From: an uncultured Carnobacterium sp.
GTDB lineage: Bacteria > Bacillota > Bacilli > Lactobacillales > Aerococcaceae
Assembly (NCBI GenBank): GCA_937967765.1
Contig: CALCML010000199.1
Span: 1-18,246, forward strand
Length of the DNA: 18,246 bases
Direction: 5' to 3'
The stretch's first letter is position 1. Each line of letters begins with the position of its first letter. This document shows, piece after piece, positions 6,761 to 16,876 of this stretch. A program made the position numbers and the translations under genes. The notes below the pieces were generated by a model that saw nothing but the letters and a program-made list of their open reading frames with translations, ran no database searches and had not been told where the DNA came from.

Positions 6761-6807
6761 TAAAAATACCCCCTCAAGCATTGAATGAACAATCCTTGAC
6801 GGAGTAT
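6761..6807 (-). terminator. Terminator of the PepSY lipoprotein gene
   Basis: On the minus strand 6807-6790 pairs with 6783-6766, an 18-position stem with two mismatches and one G-U pair, a 6-base loop and TTTTTA directly after it. It lies 18 bases past the lipoprotein stop codon. Confidence 0.82.
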
Positions 6808-6825
6808 CTTATAAACAATATTTAA

Positions 6826-7437
6826 TTAGCGATCGATTTCAGTAATTTTTCCTGTGTCGTTTGAAATCTTAACGTTCACTTGTTGTCCGTTAACTGATAA
6901 ATCAAACTCCCAAATCACTTCACCATGATCTTTATCGACGCTCCACTCACGAAGGACTCCTGTTGGGAATTCTTTTTGAGCGATGGCCGCCATCTCATCG
7001 ACTTGTTTCAATGTAGCTAAGTCAATTTTTTCTTCATCATGCTCTTCTTTATCTGAAGTTGTTTCATTAACCTTCATGAAAGTCTTCGCTGACTTATCAT
7101 AACGGTACGTATATTCATTCGTATCGTTCATCGCTTCTACTTCATAGAACATTCCGTTTGAGTATTCTAATCCAGTAATATCAAGAGCTGGGAATTCTTT
7201 CTTAAATGCATCTACAATTTCTTTTTGCATTGCATTTTGGCTTCCCATTGCTTCTTCAGAAGCGTTAGTTGCTACAGTTGTGTTTGTAGCAGTCGTAGCT
7301 GGTGCTTGAGTTGTCGCTTGCACAGTTGTTGGTTGAGCTGTTGTTGCTTGCGTAGTCTCTGCTGGTGCTGCTTGGTTTGAACAAGCGGCTAATAAGCTTG
7401 CGGCTGCAAGACCTAAGAGTTTTGTTGTTTTGTTCAT
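6826..7437 (-). CDS. Lipoprotein with two PepSY domains
   Basis: The 203-residue precursor has a short basic start (MNKTTK), a hydrophobic core and a lipobox LAAC with C19 as the lipidated residue, so it should be anchored to the outer face of the membrane. Residues about 22-60 form a Thr/Ala/Gln/Pro-rich linker with loose TTxQ-type repeats, likely an extended spacer through the wall. Two PepSY-type domains follow, near 68-120 (KEIVDAFKKEFPALDITGLEY, then YTYRYDKSAKTFMKV) and 143-203 (EMAAIAQKEFPTGVLREWSV to NDTGKITEIDR). PepSY domains often bind or inhibit proteases, but the target here is unknown. GGAGTG precedes the ATG by about 8 bases. It has its own promoter and terminator and sits alone between rpoC and the uncharacterised gene at 5431-6510. 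Confidence 0.9.
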   Translation of the reverse strand: MNKTTKLLGLAAASLLAACSNQAAPAETTQATTAQPTTVQATTQAPATTATNTTVATNASEEAMGSQNAMQKEIVDAFKKEFPALDITGLEYSNGMFYEVEAMNDTNEYTYRYDKSAKTFMKVNETTSDKEEHDEEKIDLATLKQVDEMAAIAQKEFPTGVLREWSVDKDHGEVIWEFDLSVNGQQVNVKISNDTGKITEIDR

Positions 7438-7465
7438 AATTTCACTCCATTCTTAAGTTTCGCCT

Positions 7466-7493
7466 ATTATACCCTAGACTCATTGATTCTCAG
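7466..7493 (-). promoter_or_regulatory. Promoter of the PepSY lipoprotein gene
   Basis: On the minus strand CTGAGA (7493-7488) and a perfect TATAAT (7471-7466) are spaced by 16 bases. The start would be near 7459, about 22 bases before the ATG. The gap to the rpoC terminator is short, so the gene is transcribed independently of rpoBC. Confidence 0.65.
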
Positions 7494-7516
7494 AGAATGT
7501 TTTATGAAGTTCCAAA

Positions 7517-7549
7517 GAAAAAACACCCCGTAGCTTTCGCTACAGGGTG
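7517..7549 (-). terminator. Terminator of rpoBC
   Basis: On the minus strand 7549-7539 pairs with 7534-7524 (11 positions, one mismatch) around a GAAA tetraloop, followed by six T residues. It starts 15 bases past the rpoC stop. Confidence 0.92.
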
Positions 7550-7564
7550 CCTGAAAGTCACATA

Positions 7565-10500
7565 TTATTCATTTGTGTCTTCTTCAGAAGGTGTTGATTC
7601 AACAATAACAACTTCTGTTTGTTCCACTGGTAATACTGGTTCTGAAGTACTTGTTTCCATATTGCGGTAACGAGCCATACCTGTACCAGCAGGGATGATC
7701 TTACCGATGATAACATTTTCTTTCAATCCTAGTAAGTGGTCTTTCTTGCCGCGGATAGAAGCATCTGTCAAGACACGAGTTGTTTCTTGGAATGATGCAG
7801 CAGACAAGAAGCTGTTTGTTTCTAATGAAGCTTTTGTAATACCTAGTAATACAGGACGAGCTGTTGCAGGTACTTCACCGTTCATGATTGCAGAGCGGTT
7901 ACGTTCTGTAAAGTCTGCAATATCAAGTAATGTTCCTGGAAGGATTTCTGTTGAACCTGGATCCATTACGCGAACTTTACGTAACATTTGACGAACCATT
8001 ACCTCAACGTGTTTATCGCCGATTTCTACCCCTTGCATACGGTATACTTTTTGTACTTCACGTAATAAGTAGTTTTCAACTGATAATACATCGCGAACAC
8101 GTAATAATTCTTTAGGATCGATTGAACCTTCTGTTAATGGAGCACCACGATCGATGATTTGTCCTTCTTCCACTTTTAGACGAGCTGTAAATGGAACTGT
8201 GTAAGAACGAGTATCTGTAGAGCCTTTAATTGTAATTTCTTTAGTACGGCTTCCAGCATTTTCTTCGATAGAAACTACTTCACCCGCTACTTCACTGATT
8301 GTCGCAACCCCTTTAGGATTACGCGCTTCGAAGATTTCTTGGATACGAGGTAAACCTTGAGTAATATCGTCTCCGGCAACCCCACCGGTATGGAACGTAC
8401 GCATTGTTAACTGTGTACCAGGTTCCCCGATTGATTGAGCGGCAATTGTACCAACTGCTTCCCCAACTTCAACTTCTGAACCTGTAGCTAAGTTACGTCC
8501 GTAACAGTATTTACATACACCATGTTTTGTATCACATGTGAACGCTGAACGAATTGTAATTTCTTCGATTCCAGCTTCAATAATCTTACGAGCAATATCT
8601 TCAGTAATGATTTCATTGCGTGCTACTAACACTTCACCTGTTTCAGGATGTTTCACTGAACGTTGTGCGTAACGTCCTAACATACGTTCTTCAAGTGTTT
8701 CAATGACTTCATTTCCTTCTTTAATCGCAGTAATTGTTAAACCACGATCGCTTCCGCAATCTGTTTCACGAATGATCACATCTTGCGCAACGTCTACTAA
8801 ACGACGAGTTAAGTAACCAGAGTCGGCTGTCTTCAAGGCCGTATCGGTCATCCCTTTACGAGCACCGTGAGTAGACAAGAACATTTCCATAACGGTTAAC
8901 CCTTCACGGAAGTTTGATGTTACCGGTAATTCCATGATTTTACCGTTAGGAGCGGCCATAAGACCACGCATACCAGCAAGCTGAGTAAAGTTAGAGATGT
9001 TACCACGGGCTCCAGAATCACTCATCATGAAGATTGGGTTACGAGAACCTAATGTGCGAATTAACGCTTTTTGGATATCATCTTTCGCTTTGTTCCATGT
9101 TTCGATAACACGTTCATAACGTTCATCATCTGTAATTAAACCACGACGGAATAATTTAGAGATGTTGTCGACTTGTTTATGTGCTTCTTCAAGAATTTCT
9201 TTCTTGTTATCCGCAACTGAAATATCTGCAATCCCTACTGTTAAACCAGCACGAGTTGAGAATTTATATCCTAAGTCTTTCATACGGTCTAACATCATTG
9301 AAGTTTCAGTGATATGGAATCGTTTGAACACTTCGGCGATGATTTGACCTAAGTTTTTCTTCTTGAATGGAGAAACGATTTCGCGTTTAGCGATTTCTTC
9401 TTTAATGTTTGCCCCTGCTTCTAAGAAGTATTTATCTGGTGTAGCCACTTCTAAGTTTTCCATTGTTGGCTCATTTAAGTAAGGGAATTCGTTTGGCATG
9501 ATTTCGTTGAATAATAATTTACCAACGGTTGTGACCATCATTCTCTCTTTTTGCCACTCTGTAAATGGTTTATGTGGAAGTGAGCTTGCAGGAATTGCAA
9601 TACGGCTGTGTAAATGAACGTATCCATTGTTATAAGCCAAGATTGCTTCGTCCATGTCTTTGAAGAACATACCTTCACCAACACGGCCTTCTTGTTCCAT
9701 TGTTAAGTAATAGTTCCCTAAAACCATGTCTTGAGATGGTGTAACAACTGGTTTACCATCTTTAGGGTTTAGGATGTTTTGAGCCGCTAACATTAATAAG
9801 CGAGCTTCAGCTTGAGCTTCTTGAGATAGTGGCACGTGAACCGCCATTTGGTCTCCGTCGAAGTCGGCATTGTAGGCTTCACACACTAATGGGTGAAGAC
9901 GGATCGCACGACCTTCTACTAGAGTTGGTTCGAATGCTTGAATCCCTAGTCTGTGAAGTGTAGGTGCACGGTTCAATAGAACTGGGTGTTCACGAATTAC
10001 TTCTTCAAGGATTCCCCAAATATCGTCATCTAAACGTTCAATTTTACGTTTAGCGCTCTTGATGTTTCCAGCGATTTCACGTTCAACTAATTCTTTCATT
10101 ACGAAAGGTTTGAATAATTCAATCGCCATTTCTTTAGGAAGACCACATTGGTACATCTTCAAGTTTGGTCCTACTACGATTACAGAACGTCCAGAGTAGT
10201 CTACACGTTTACCAAGTAGGTTTTGACGGAAACGACCTTGTTTCCCTTTAAGCATGTGGCTTAATGATTTCAATGGACGGTTACCTGGTCCAGTTACTGG
10301 ACGGCCACGACGACCATTATCGATTAAAGCATCCACTGCTTCTTGTAACATACGTTTTTCGTTTTGAACGATGATACGAGGTGCGTTTAATTCTAATAAA
10401 CGTTTTAGACGGTTATTACGGTTAATCACACGACGGTATAAATCGTTCAAGTCACTTGTCGCAAAACGTCCACCTTCTAATTGAACCATTGGACGTAAAT

Positions 10501-11209
10501 CTGGTGGGATAACTGGAATAACATCCATTACCATCCAACCAGGTTTGTTTCCTGATTCTTTGAAGGCATCTAAAATGTCTAAACGACGGATTGCACGAGT
10601 ACGTTTTTGACCTTGAGCTGTTTTCAACTCTTCTTTTAATTCAGCGATTTCAGCGTCTAAGTCAACATTGTTTAATAACTCTTGAACAGCTTCCGCACCC
10701 ATTGCAGCATGGAAACGAGTTCCGAACTCTGCACGTTTTTCACGGTATTCGCGTTCAGTTAATAATTGTTTGTGCATTAATGTTGTGTCGCCAGCGTCGA
10801 TAACAACGTAGCTTGCAAAATAAATGACTTCTTCCAACGCACGTGGACTCATGTCTAACACAAGTCCCATGCGGCTTGGAATGCCTTTGAAGTACCACAC
10901 GTGTGATACTGGAGCTGCTAATTCGATGTGTCCCATACGTTCACGACGAACTTTTGAGCGCGTTACTTCAACGCCACAACGATCGCAGACTTTCCCTTTG
11001 TTGTTGATTTTCTTTAATTTACCACAAGAACATTCTAAGTCTTTTGTTGGACCAAAGATTTTCTCGCAGAATAAACCATCGCGTTCTGGTTTTAAAGTAC
11101 GGTAGTTGATTGTTTCTGGTTTTGTAACTTCACCATGTGACCACTCACGGATTTTCTCCGGAGAAGCTAACCCAATCTGCATACTTTCAAAATTATTTAC
11201 ATCTATCAA
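7565..11209 (-). CDS. rpoC: DNA-directed RNA polymerase subunit beta' (RpoC)
   Basis: The 1214-residue beta' subunit of the core RNA polymerase carries the catalytic Mg-binding motif [12 protein letters not shown] with D449, D451 and D453. The zinc ribbon near the N-terminus has C60, C62, C75 and C78. The second zinc site has C818, C892, C899 and C902, with the same spacing as in well-studied bacterial enzymes. The trigger-loop region [17 protein letters not shown] is intact. The length is that of Firmicutes RpoC, without the large insertion of proteobacteria. The start codon is TTG at 11209, not ATG: the peptide [10 protein letters not shown] matches the known MLDVNNFE start of Bacillus RpoC, and GGGAGG lies 8 bases upstream. 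The C-terminal tail is acidic (ending SEEDTNE). It is 51 bases downstream of rpoB and cotranscribed. Confidence 0.98.
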   Translation of the reverse strand: MIDVNNFESMQIGLASPEKIREWSHGEVTKPETINYRTLKPERDGLFCEKIFGPTKDLECSCGKLKKINNKGKVCDRCGVEVTRSKVRRERMGHIELAAPVSHVWYFKGIPSRMGLVLDMSPRALEEVIYFASYVVIDAGDTTLMHKQLLTEREYREKRAEFGTRFHAAMGAEAVQELLNNVDLDAEIAELKEELKTAQGQKRTRAIRRLDILDAFKESGNKPGWMVMDVIPVIPPDLRPMVQLEGGRFATSDLNDLYRRVINRNNRLKRLLELNAPRIIVQNEKRMLQEAVDALIDNGRRGRPVTGPGNRPLKSLSHMLKGKQGRFRQNLLGKRVDYSGRSVIVVGPNLKMYQCGLPKEMAIELFKPFVMKELVEREIAGNIKSAKRKIERLDDDIWGILEEVIREHPVLLNRAPTLHRLGIQAFEPTLVEGRAIRLHPLVCEAYNADFDGDQMAVHVPLSQEAQAEARLLMLAAQNILNPKDGKPVVTPSQDMVLGNYYLTMEQEGRVGEGMFFKDMDEAILAYNNGYVHLHSRIAIPASSLPHKPFTEWQKERMMVTTVGKLLFNEIMPNEFPYLNEPTMENLEVATPDKYFLEAGANIKEEIAKREIVSPFKKKNLGQIIAEVFKRFHITETSMMLDRMKDLGYKFSTRAGLTVGIADISVADNKKEILEEAHKQVDNISKLFRRGLITDDERYERVIETWNKAKDDIQKALIRTLGSRNPIFMMSDSGARGNISNFTQLAGMRGLMAAPNGKIMELPVTSNFREGLTVMEMFLSTHGARKGMTDTALKTADSGYLTRRLVDVAQDVIIRETDCGSDRGLTITAIKEGNEVIETLEERMLGRYAQRSVKHPETGEVLVARNEIITEDIARKIIEAGIEEITIRSAFTCDTKHGVCKYCYGRNLATGSEVEVGEAVGTIAAQSIGEPGTQLTMRTFHTGGVAGDDITQGLPRIQEIFEARNPKGVATISEVAGEVVSIEENAGSRTKEITIKGSTDTRSYTVPFTARLKVEEGQIIDRGAPLTEGSIDPKELLRVRDVLSVENYLLREVQKVYRMQGVEIGDKHVEVMVRQMLRKVRVMDPGSTEILPGTLLDIADFTERNRSAIMNGEVPATARPVLLGITKASLETNSFLSAASFQETTRVLTDASIRGKKDHLLGLKENVIIGKIIPAGTGMARYRNMETSTSEPVLPVEQTEVVIVESTPSEEDTNE

Positions 11210-11260
11210 GGGGCCTACCTCCCTTTCTTTTGGAATTGCCCTACGATTCCAATAGTTCTA

Positions 11261-14200
11261 TTACTCTTCGTCAGTATCAAAATTGTCTTCAACGTCTTCT
11301 ACATCGGCTGCATCTTCTTCAGCTGCGTCAGCTGCTTCTTCTGCTGCTGATAATTCAGCTGCACGATCAGAATACTCATCTAATTGAGCACGTCTATCAT
11401 TTGTTCTTTCAACGTCACTGAAACGAATTCCTTCGTCTTCGTCCATATCTTCAAGTTTGATTTCTTCATCTTGTGCGTCAAGTACTTTCATATCAAGACC
11501 TAAAGCTTGTAATTCTTTTACTAATACGCGGAATGATTCTGGAACTCCTGGACGTGAAATTTGTTGACCTTTAACGATTGATTCGTAAGTCTTCACACGA
11601 CCAACAACGTCATCTGATTTGTACGTTAGGATTTCTTGTAATGTATAAGCAGCACCATAAGCTTCCAGTGCCCATACTTCCATTTCCCCGAAACGTTGTC
11701 CACCAAATTGCGCTTTACCTCCAAGAGGTTGTTGTGTAACGAGTGAGTATGGTCCAATTGAACGAGCGTGAAGTTTGTCGTCAACCATGTGGGCAAGTTT
11801 GATCATGTACATAACCCCTACTGACACACGGTTATCGAATGGTTCACCTGTACGTCCATCATATAGAATTGTTTTCGCATCACGAGCCATACCCGCTTCT
11901 GCAACAGTTCCCCATACGTCTTCATCTTGCGCACCATCGAATACTGGTGTTGCGATGTAAATACCTAATTCACGAGCAGCCATACCTAAGTGTAACTCTA
12001 ACACTTGTCCGATATTCATACGTGAAGGTACCCCTAATGGGTTTAACATGATGTCAACTGGTGTTCCATCTGGTAAGAATGGCATATCTTCTTCCGGCAT
12101 AATACGGGAAACAACCCCTTTATTACCGTGACGTCCGGCCATCTTATCCCCTTCATTGATTTTACGTTTTTGTACAATATATACACGAACTAATTTGTTT
12201 ACGCCAGGTGCTAATTCATCACCTGCTGCACGTGTGAACACACGTACATCGCGGACAATACCGCCACCGCCGTGAGGTACACGTAGAGACGTGTCACGAA
12301 CTTCACGAGCTTTTTCACCGAAGATTGCGTGTAATAAACGTTCTTCTGGTGATTGTTCTGTTAACCCTTTAGGAGTTACTTTACCGACTAAGATGTCGCC
12401 ATCTTTAACTTCGGCACCGATACGGATAATTCCGTCAGCGTCAAGGTTCTTCAATGCGTCTTCCCCAACGTTTGGAATCTCACGAGTAATTTCTTCAGGT
12501 CCAAGTTTTGTATCACGAGCTTCTGAATCGTAGTCGTCGATGTGGATTGATGTATACACATCGTCTTTTACTAGACGTTCACTCATGATAACCGCATCCT
12601 CGTAGTTGTAACCTTCCCAAGTCATGAACGCTACTAGAACGTTTTGTCCTAATGCTAATTCACCTTTTTCCATAGAAGGTCCGTCTGCTAGGATTTCGCC
12701 TTTAACTACTTTATCCCCTTGTGCCACGATTGGACGTTGGTTGTAACACATACCCGCGTTTGATCCGTGGAACTTAGTGATTTGGTAAGTATCTAATGAG
12801 CCATCAGCTGTACGTACACGTACTTCTTTAGCATCAACGAATTCGACAACACCATCACGTTTACATAACAAGGCAACCCCTGAGTCATGCGCAGATACGT
12901 ATTCCATACCTGTACCGATGAATGGTGCTTTTGGATTTAACAATGGAACAGCTTGACGTTGCATGTTCGCACCCATCAACGCACGGTTTGAGTCGTCGTT
13001 TTCTAAGAATGGGATACATGCTGTCGCAACTGCAACTACTTGTTTTGGAGAAACGTCCATGTAGTCCACGCGGTCTACTGGCACTTCTAAGTTTTGAGAT
13101 ACGTAACGCGCCATAACAACATCGTTCACGAAGCTTCCGTCTTCATTTAATGGAGAGTTTGCTTGCGCTACTACGAAGCTATCTTCTTCGTCAGCTGTTA
13201 AGTAGTCGATCTTATCTGTAACTTTATGAGTGTTCCAGTCTACACGACGGTATGGAGTTTCGATGAAACCATATTTGTTGATCTTCGCATATGTTGATAA
13301 GCTGTTGATCAACCCGATGTTTGGTCCTTCAGGAGTTTCGATAGGACACATACGGCCATAGTGAGAATAGTGAACGTCACGAACTTCATATCCGGCACGG
13401 TCACGAGTCAAACCACCAGGTCCTAACGCTGATAGACGGCGTTTGTGTGTTAACTCTCCTAATGGGTTTGTTTGGTCCATGAATTGTGATAATTGAGAAG
13501 ATCCGAAGAACTCTTTAATTGCCGCAACGACTGGACGAATATTTACTAATTGTTGTGGTGTCACTGTTGCAGTGTCTTGAATAGACATACGTTCGCGAAC
13601 CACACGTTCCATACGAGATAAACCGATACGGAATTGGTTTTGTAATAATTCCCCTACTGAACGGATACGACGGTTACCTAAGTGGTCGATGTCGTCTGTT
13701 GTTCCGATTCCTTCGTAAAGGTTTAAGAAGTAGCTGATTGTTGCGATAATGTCGCTTGCAGTTACGTGTTTCACGTCTTCTGGCACGTTTCCGTTACCAA
13801 TCACTTTAATCACGCGTTCTGGATCAACTGGTGAGTAAACTTCTACTGTTTGAATTGTTACAGGGTCTTTGATTACACCGTCTTCTGATGGATGTAAAGT
13901 AAATAAGTTTGCACCTTTTTCAAGTACTTCTACTACTTTTTCCATTACGTCGCGTTCAAGAACAGTTCCTTTTTCAACAACGATTTCGCCTGTTTCAGGA
14001 TCTACTAAGTTCTCAGCGATTGTTTGGTGTAATAAACGAGTTTTTAGATTTAATTTCTTGTTGACTTTATAGCGTCCTACTGCTGCTAAATCATAGCGGC
14101 GTGGGTCGAAGAAACGAGCTGTTAATAAGTTACGTGAACTTTCAGCTGTTTTTGGTTCACCAGGACGTAGACGGTCATAAATATCTTTTAATGCTTCTTC

Positions 14201-14902
14201 TGTACGAGATTCATCCATACGTTTATGAACATCTTTATCTAATGTTAAACGTAATGTTTCGCTATCCCCGAAGATTTCTTGGATAAGGTCATCTGAACCG
14301 AAACCTAACGCACGAACTAATACCGTTAATGGGATTTTACGAGTACGGTCGATACGTACATAAGAAATGTCTTTTGAGTCTGTTTCGTACTCTAACCATG
14401 CACCACGGTTTGGAATTAATGTTGAACCATATAATTGTTTACCGTTTTTGTCAGGTCTGTCATGGAAATAAGCACCAGGAGAACGAACTAATTGAGATAC
14501 AATTACACGTTCTGCACCATTAATGATAAATGTACCCATTTCAGTCATTAATGGGAAGTCACCGAAGAATACTTCTTGGTCTTTTACTTCGCCAGTTTCT
14601 TTGTTCACTAAACGCATTTTCACGTAAATTGGAGCCGCGTAATTTGCGTCGTGGTTTCTAGCTTCTTGTATGTTATATTTTGGAGCATGTAATTCGTAAT
14701 CTAAGAATTCCAATGACAAGTTACCAGTATGGTCTTCGATTGGAGAGATATCTTTGAACATTTCGCGGATACCTTCATCTAGGAACCATTGGTAAGAATC
14801 TGTTTGGATTTCAATCAGATTAGGTAATTCTAATACTTCACTGATTCGTGCATAACTTCTACGCACACGGTGTCTACCGTATTTCACATCATGATGTGCC
14901 AA
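11261..14902 (-). CDS. rpoB: DNA-directed RNA polymerase subunit beta (RpoB)
   Basis: The beta subunit of core RNA polymerase has 1213 residues from the preferred start. The rifampicin pocket is wild-type at the positions most often mutated to resistance ([11 protein letters not shown] from G467, then [15 protein letters not shown]), so no such resistance is apparent. The C-terminal clamp and anchor motifs are present ([18 protein letters not shown]). The last 50 or so residues are an acidic, Ala-rich tail ([20 protein letters not shown]). The frame is open to a GTG at 14911, but I prefer TTG at 14902: GGGGTGG lies 5 bases before it, and the resulting start [12 protein letters not shown] matches the enterococcal MAGHDVKYGKHR that I recall. 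It is the first gene of rpoBC, with a long leader. Confidence 0.98.
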   Translation of the reverse strand: MAHHDVKYGRHRVRRSYARISEVLELPNLIEIQTDSYQWFLDEGIREMFKDISPIEDHTGNLSLEFLDYELHAPKYNIQEARNHDANYAAPIYVKMRLVNKETGEVKDQEVFFGDFPLMTEMGTFIINGAERVIVSQLVRSPGAYFHDRPDKNGKQLYGSTLIPNRGAWLEYETDSKDISYVRIDRTRKIPLTVLVRALGFGSDDLIQEIFGDSETLRLTLDKDVHKRMDESRTEEALKDIYDRLRPGEPKTAESSRNLLTARFFDPRRYDLAAVGRYKVNKKLNLKTRLLHQTIAENLVDPETGEIVVEKGTVLERDVMEKVVEVLEKGANLFTLHPSEDGVIKDPVTIQTVEVYSPVDPERVIKVIGNGNVPEDVKHVTASDIIATISYFLNLYEGIGTTDDIDHLGNRRIRSVGELLQNQFRIGLSRMERVVRERMSIQDTATVTPQQLVNIRPVVAAIKEFFGSSQLSQFMDQTNPLGELTHKRRLSALGPGGLTRDRAGYEVRDVHYSHYGRMCPIETPEGPNIGLINSLSTYAKINKYGFIETPYRRVDWNTHKVTDKIDYLTADEEDSFVVAQANSPLNEDGSFVNDVVMARYVSQNLEVPVDRVDYMDVSPKQVVAVATACIPFLENDDSNRALMGANMQRQAVPLLNPKAPFIGTGMEYVSAHDSGVALLCKRDGVVEFVDAKEVRVRTADGSLDTYQITKFHGSNAGMCYNQRPIVAQGDKVVKGEILADGPSMEKGELALGQNVLVAFMTWEGYNYEDAVIMSERLVKDDVYTSIHIDDYDSEARDTKLGPEEITREIPNVGEDALKNLDADGIIRIGAEVKDGDILVGKVTPKGLTEQSPEERLLHAIFGEKAREVRDTSLRVPHGGGGIVRDVRVFTRAAGDELAPGVNKLVRVYIVQKRKINEGDKMAGRHGNKGVVSRIMPEEDMPFLPDGTPVDIMLNPLGVPSRMNIGQVLELHLGMAARELGIYIATPVFDGAQDEDVWGTVAEAGMARDAKTILYDGRTGEPFDNRVSVGVMYMIKLAHMVDDKLHARSIGPYSLVTQQPLGGKAQFGGQRFGEMEVWALEAYGAAYTLQEILTYKSDDVVGRVKTYESIVKGQQISRPGVPESFRVLVKELQALGLDMKVLDAQDEEIKLEDMDEDEGIRFSDVERTNDRRAQLDEYSDRAAELSAAEEAADAAEEDAADVEDVEDNFDTDEE

Positions 14903-14929
14903 CTCTTCCACCCCTATAAATTAGTATTG

Positions 14930-14957
14930 ATAAATGTTACATTTTGATGACATTTAT
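14930..14957 (-). other. Hairpin in the rpoB leader near the ribosome site
   Basis: ATAAATGT (14930-14937) is the reverse complement of ACATTTAT (14950-14957), giving an 8-bp AU-rich stem about 15 bases upstream of the rpoB Shine-Dalgarno. It is weak, and may be chance in AT-rich DNA. Confidence 0.3.
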
Positions 14958-14999
14958 TAAAAGTTCGTAACAAATGAAGATTTTGGTCGATTTTTAAAC

Positions 15000-15055
15000 A
15001 AAAAAAAACCAAAAGAATTGTTTGCTGTCATTTGTGAAAAATGCAAATTCTTTTG
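15000..15055 (-). terminator. Terminator-like hairpin in the rpoBC leader (possible attenuator)
   Basis: On the minus strand 15055-15046 pairs with 15019-15010 (10 bp), with further partial pairing inside. A single G and then nine T residues (15008-15000) follow. It has the form of an intrinsic terminator, but lies about 75 bases after the predicted start of rpoBC transcription and about 100 bases before the rpoB start codon. It should cut some transcription short unless relieved. Confidence 0.7.
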
Positions 15056-15136
15056 TTTTAAGCCTTTATTTGTAAGGAATTGGACAATATTTCAACCCCT
15101 CACACCGATTAAAATCCACACTTATTGCGTTATATT

Positions 15137-15165
15137 ATTATACACAAAATCCCAAGCATCGTCAA
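15137..15165 (-). promoter_or_regulatory. Strong promoter of rpoBC
   Basis: On the minus strand TTGACG (15165-15160) and TATAAT (15142-15137) are separated by exactly 17 bases, a near-consensus sigma-A promoter. The start is near 15130, giving a leader of about 228 nt before the preferred rpoB start codon. The -35 box is inside the right arm of the deoC terminator. Confidence 0.85.
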
Positions 15166-15183
15166 GGTCGACAACACTTGGGA
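15144..15183 (-). terminator. Terminator of udp-deoC, overlapping the rpoBC -35 box
   Basis: As minus-strand RNA, 15183-15168 pairs with 15165-15150 over 16 positions with no mismatch, using four G-U pairs. The same four positions are A-C mismatches on the plus strand, so the structure is specific to minus transcription. A short TTTTG tail follows. It begins about 28 bases after the deoC stop. Confidence 0.8.
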
Positions 15184-15211
15184 AATTTAGATTTTATCTA
15201 GTTTTTTGGGA

Positions 15212-15883
15212 CTAATACGTGCCCTCTTCTACTGATTGATTCTTCACGATTTTCACAATCCGACTTGTTCCAAGACGACTTGCTCCTAATTCGATGAATT
15301 TTTCGGCATCTTCAATACTAGAAATTCCGCCAGCAGCCTTCACGAGAACGCCTTCGCCAACGTGTTTTTTCATTAATGCTACGTGCTCGAATGTCGCACC
15401 TGCAGTTGAGAAACCTGTTGAAGTCTTAATGAATTCAGCTCCTGCTTTTGTCACAACTTCACACATCTTGATAATTTCTTCTTCGGTAAGAAGCGCTGTT
15501 TCGATAATGACTTTTAAGATGTGTCCATTACATGCTTCATGGATTTGACGAATTTCATCTTCCACTACATCGAAGCGTCCGTCTTTCACATCACCGATAT
15601 TAATCACCATATCGATTTCGCTTGCACCATTTTGAATCGCATCTTTAGTTTCGAAAACTTTAGTTGCAGTTGTGCTATAGCCGTTCGGGAATCCGATAAC
15701 GGTACAAATGGCTAATTTTCCGTCTACGTACTCGCTGGCACGTTTGACAAAAGAAGCTGGAATACATGCTGACGCTGTTTCGTATTTCATCGCATCATCC
15801 AAAATCTCTTTAATTTCGCTCCAAGTAGATGCTGGTAATAATAAAGTATGGTCTACTGTTTTTAAAATCTCTTTGATTTCCAT
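15212..15883 (-). CDS. deoC: Deoxyribose-phosphate aldolase (DeoC)
   Basis: DeoC reversibly splits 2-deoxyribose 5-phosphate into acetaldehyde and glyceraldehyde 3-phosphate, feeding nucleoside sugars into glycolysis. The 223-residue length is typical of the short Firmicutes type. The Schiff-base lysine is K153 in FIKTSTGF; the second active-site lysine is K182 in VKAAGGI; the acidic partner is in [12 protein letters not shown] (D91). The early VDHTLL motif is present. GAGGGA lies just before the ATG at 15883. The gap to the upstream udp gene is 14 bases, so both are one operon. Uridine phosphorylase acting on deoxyuridine would release deoxyribose 1-phosphate, which a phosphopentomutase (not seen here) converts into the DeoC substrate. 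Confidence 0.97.
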   Translation of the reverse strand: MEIKEILKTVDHTLLLPASTWSEIKEILDDAMKYETASACIPASFVKRASEYVDGKLAICTVIGFPNGYSTTATKVFETKDAIQNGASEIDMVINIGDVKDGRFDVVEDEIRQIHEACNGHILKVIIETALLTEEEIIKMCEVVTKAGAEFIKTSTGFSTAGATFEHVALMKKHVGEGVLVKAAGGISSIEDAEKFIELGASRLGTSRIVKIVKNQSVEEGTY

Positions 15884-15897
15884 AAAATCCCTCTTTC

Positions 15898-16671
15898 TTA
15901 TTTAGCGCGGTCTTCTTTAATTAAGTTACGAAGTGCTTCAACAGCCACTTTAATCGCTGCTTCTGTATCGTGAACGATTGGGTTTGATAGCCCTGCTGCT
16001 TCACGTTCTTGGTTCCCTACTACTAGGAAAGTAGATCCAACGCGAACGCCTAAGTGGCTAGCCACTACGAATAACGCTGCTGATTCCATTTCAGAAGCCT
16101 TCACGCCAAGACGTTTCCAAGCTTCCCATTTATTTTGCAAGTCATAGCTTACTGGCATCACTTGTGGTTCATGTTGTCCGTAGAATGAATCTTTACATTG
16201 AACAACCCCTGCGTGTGTTGTGTAGCCTAAACCTTTACCAGCATTAATCAAAGCTGTTACCACGTCATAGTTCGCAATCGCTGGGAATTCGATTGGAGCA
16301 TACTCACGTGTTGTTCCTTCTGTACGAATCGCACCTGTCGCAATCACGATATCGCCACCTTTAACGTCGATATCAATTCCGCCACATGTTCCAACACGAA
16401 CAAAAGTATCTGCCCCACTGCGCACTAATTCTTCAAGTGCGATGGCAGCAGATGGTCCACCAATCCCTGTTGATGTCACACTTACTTTTTCTCCATCTAA
16501 GTATCCTGTGTAAGTCACGTACTCGCGGTTATCTGCCACTAGTTTCGCATCTTCAAAATGCTCTGCAATTTTCGCACAACGTTTTGGGTCCCCTGGTAAA
16601 ATCACATAACGACCTACATCGCCTTTACGTGTGTGAATATGATATTGTAATCCTTCTTCTGAATATTTCAT
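15898..16671 (-). CDS. udp: Uridine phosphorylase (Udp)
   Basis: This 257-residue enzyme of the NP-I (PNP/UDP) family splits uridine and phosphate into uracil and ribose 1-phosphate. The phosphate-binding motif GDPKR is near residues 27-31, the G-rich RVGTCGGI motif near 92-99, and the ribose-binding EMES is at 194-197. The segments [16 protein letters not shown] and [13 protein letters not shown] are closer to Udp than to DeoD, as I know the families, so I call uridine phosphorylase, not purine nucleoside phosphorylase. AGGAAAGGAAG precedes the ATG at 16671. It is the first gene of udp-deoC and is preceded by a leader with several hairpins. No separate terminator is seen between coiA and this gene, so some read-through from coiA is possible. 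Confidence 0.93.
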   Translation of the reverse strand: MKYSEEGLQYHIHTRKGDVGRYVILPGDPKRCAKIAEHFEDAKLVADNREYVTYTGYLDGEKVSVTSTGIGGPSAAIALEELVRSGADTFVRVGTCGGIDIDVKGGDIVIATGAIRTEGTTREYAPIEFPAIANYDVVTALINAGKGLGYTTHAGVVQCKDSFYGQHEPQVMPVSYDLQNKWEAWKRLGVKASEMESAALFVVASHLGVRVGSTFLVVGNQEREAAGLSNPIVHDTEAAIKVAVEALRNLIKEDRAK

Positions 16672-16688
16672 GAAAAACTTCCTTTCCT

Positions 16689-16784
16689 GGCACGATACGT
16701 GTCCTGATATTGCCCTAGCAAACTAGGAAGGGGCCATGGTTTTTCCACAGCCCCAGATAGGAGGATGATGACAAATCTTCATCA
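16689..16784 (-). promoter_or_regulatory. Structured 5' leader of udp-deoC
   Basis: On the minus strand four stems follow one another before the udp ribosome site: 16784-16779/16771-16766 (6 bp), 16754-16745/16739-16730 (10 bp, two G-U pairs, AAAAA loop), 16727-16723/16718-16714 (5 bp, TTTG loop) and 16701-16698/16694-16691 (4 bp). The 10-bp stem pairs fully only as minus RNA. The segment CCTTCCT (16732-16726) can also pair with the AGGAAAGG of the ribosome site. It resembles a regulatory leader but matches no riboswitch class I know. No clear promoter could be chosen in 16785-16876. Confidence 0.45.
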
Positions 16785-16876
16785 AATAATTATGCCTATA
16801 AATGCCTTGTGCAAGTATAGTTGAAAGGATTAAATAATTGGATATACAGTTACCATAATTATCTATATTTGCCTTC

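Noticed and set aside
7565..14902. Many open frames on the opposite strand of rpoB and rpoC
   Set aside because: They are codon-bias shadows of long conserved genes. None has a ribosome site with a recognisable product.
14902..14911. GTG at 14911 as rpoB start
   Set aside because: No Shine-Dalgarno at proper distance, and the extra residues do not match related RpoB N-termini. TTG at 14902 fits both criteria.
15898..16671. Purine nucleoside phosphorylase (deoD) as the name for the gene before deoC
   Set aside because: The family is shared, but the GDPKR, STGIGG, APIEFPA and EMES contexts fit uridine phosphorylase better.
16765..16824. Plus-strand AGGAGG followed by ATG and an 18-codon frame
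   Set aside because: The spacing of AGGAGG to the start is only 0-3 bases. The peptide is unremarkable, and the sequence is better explained as part of the minus-strand udp leader.
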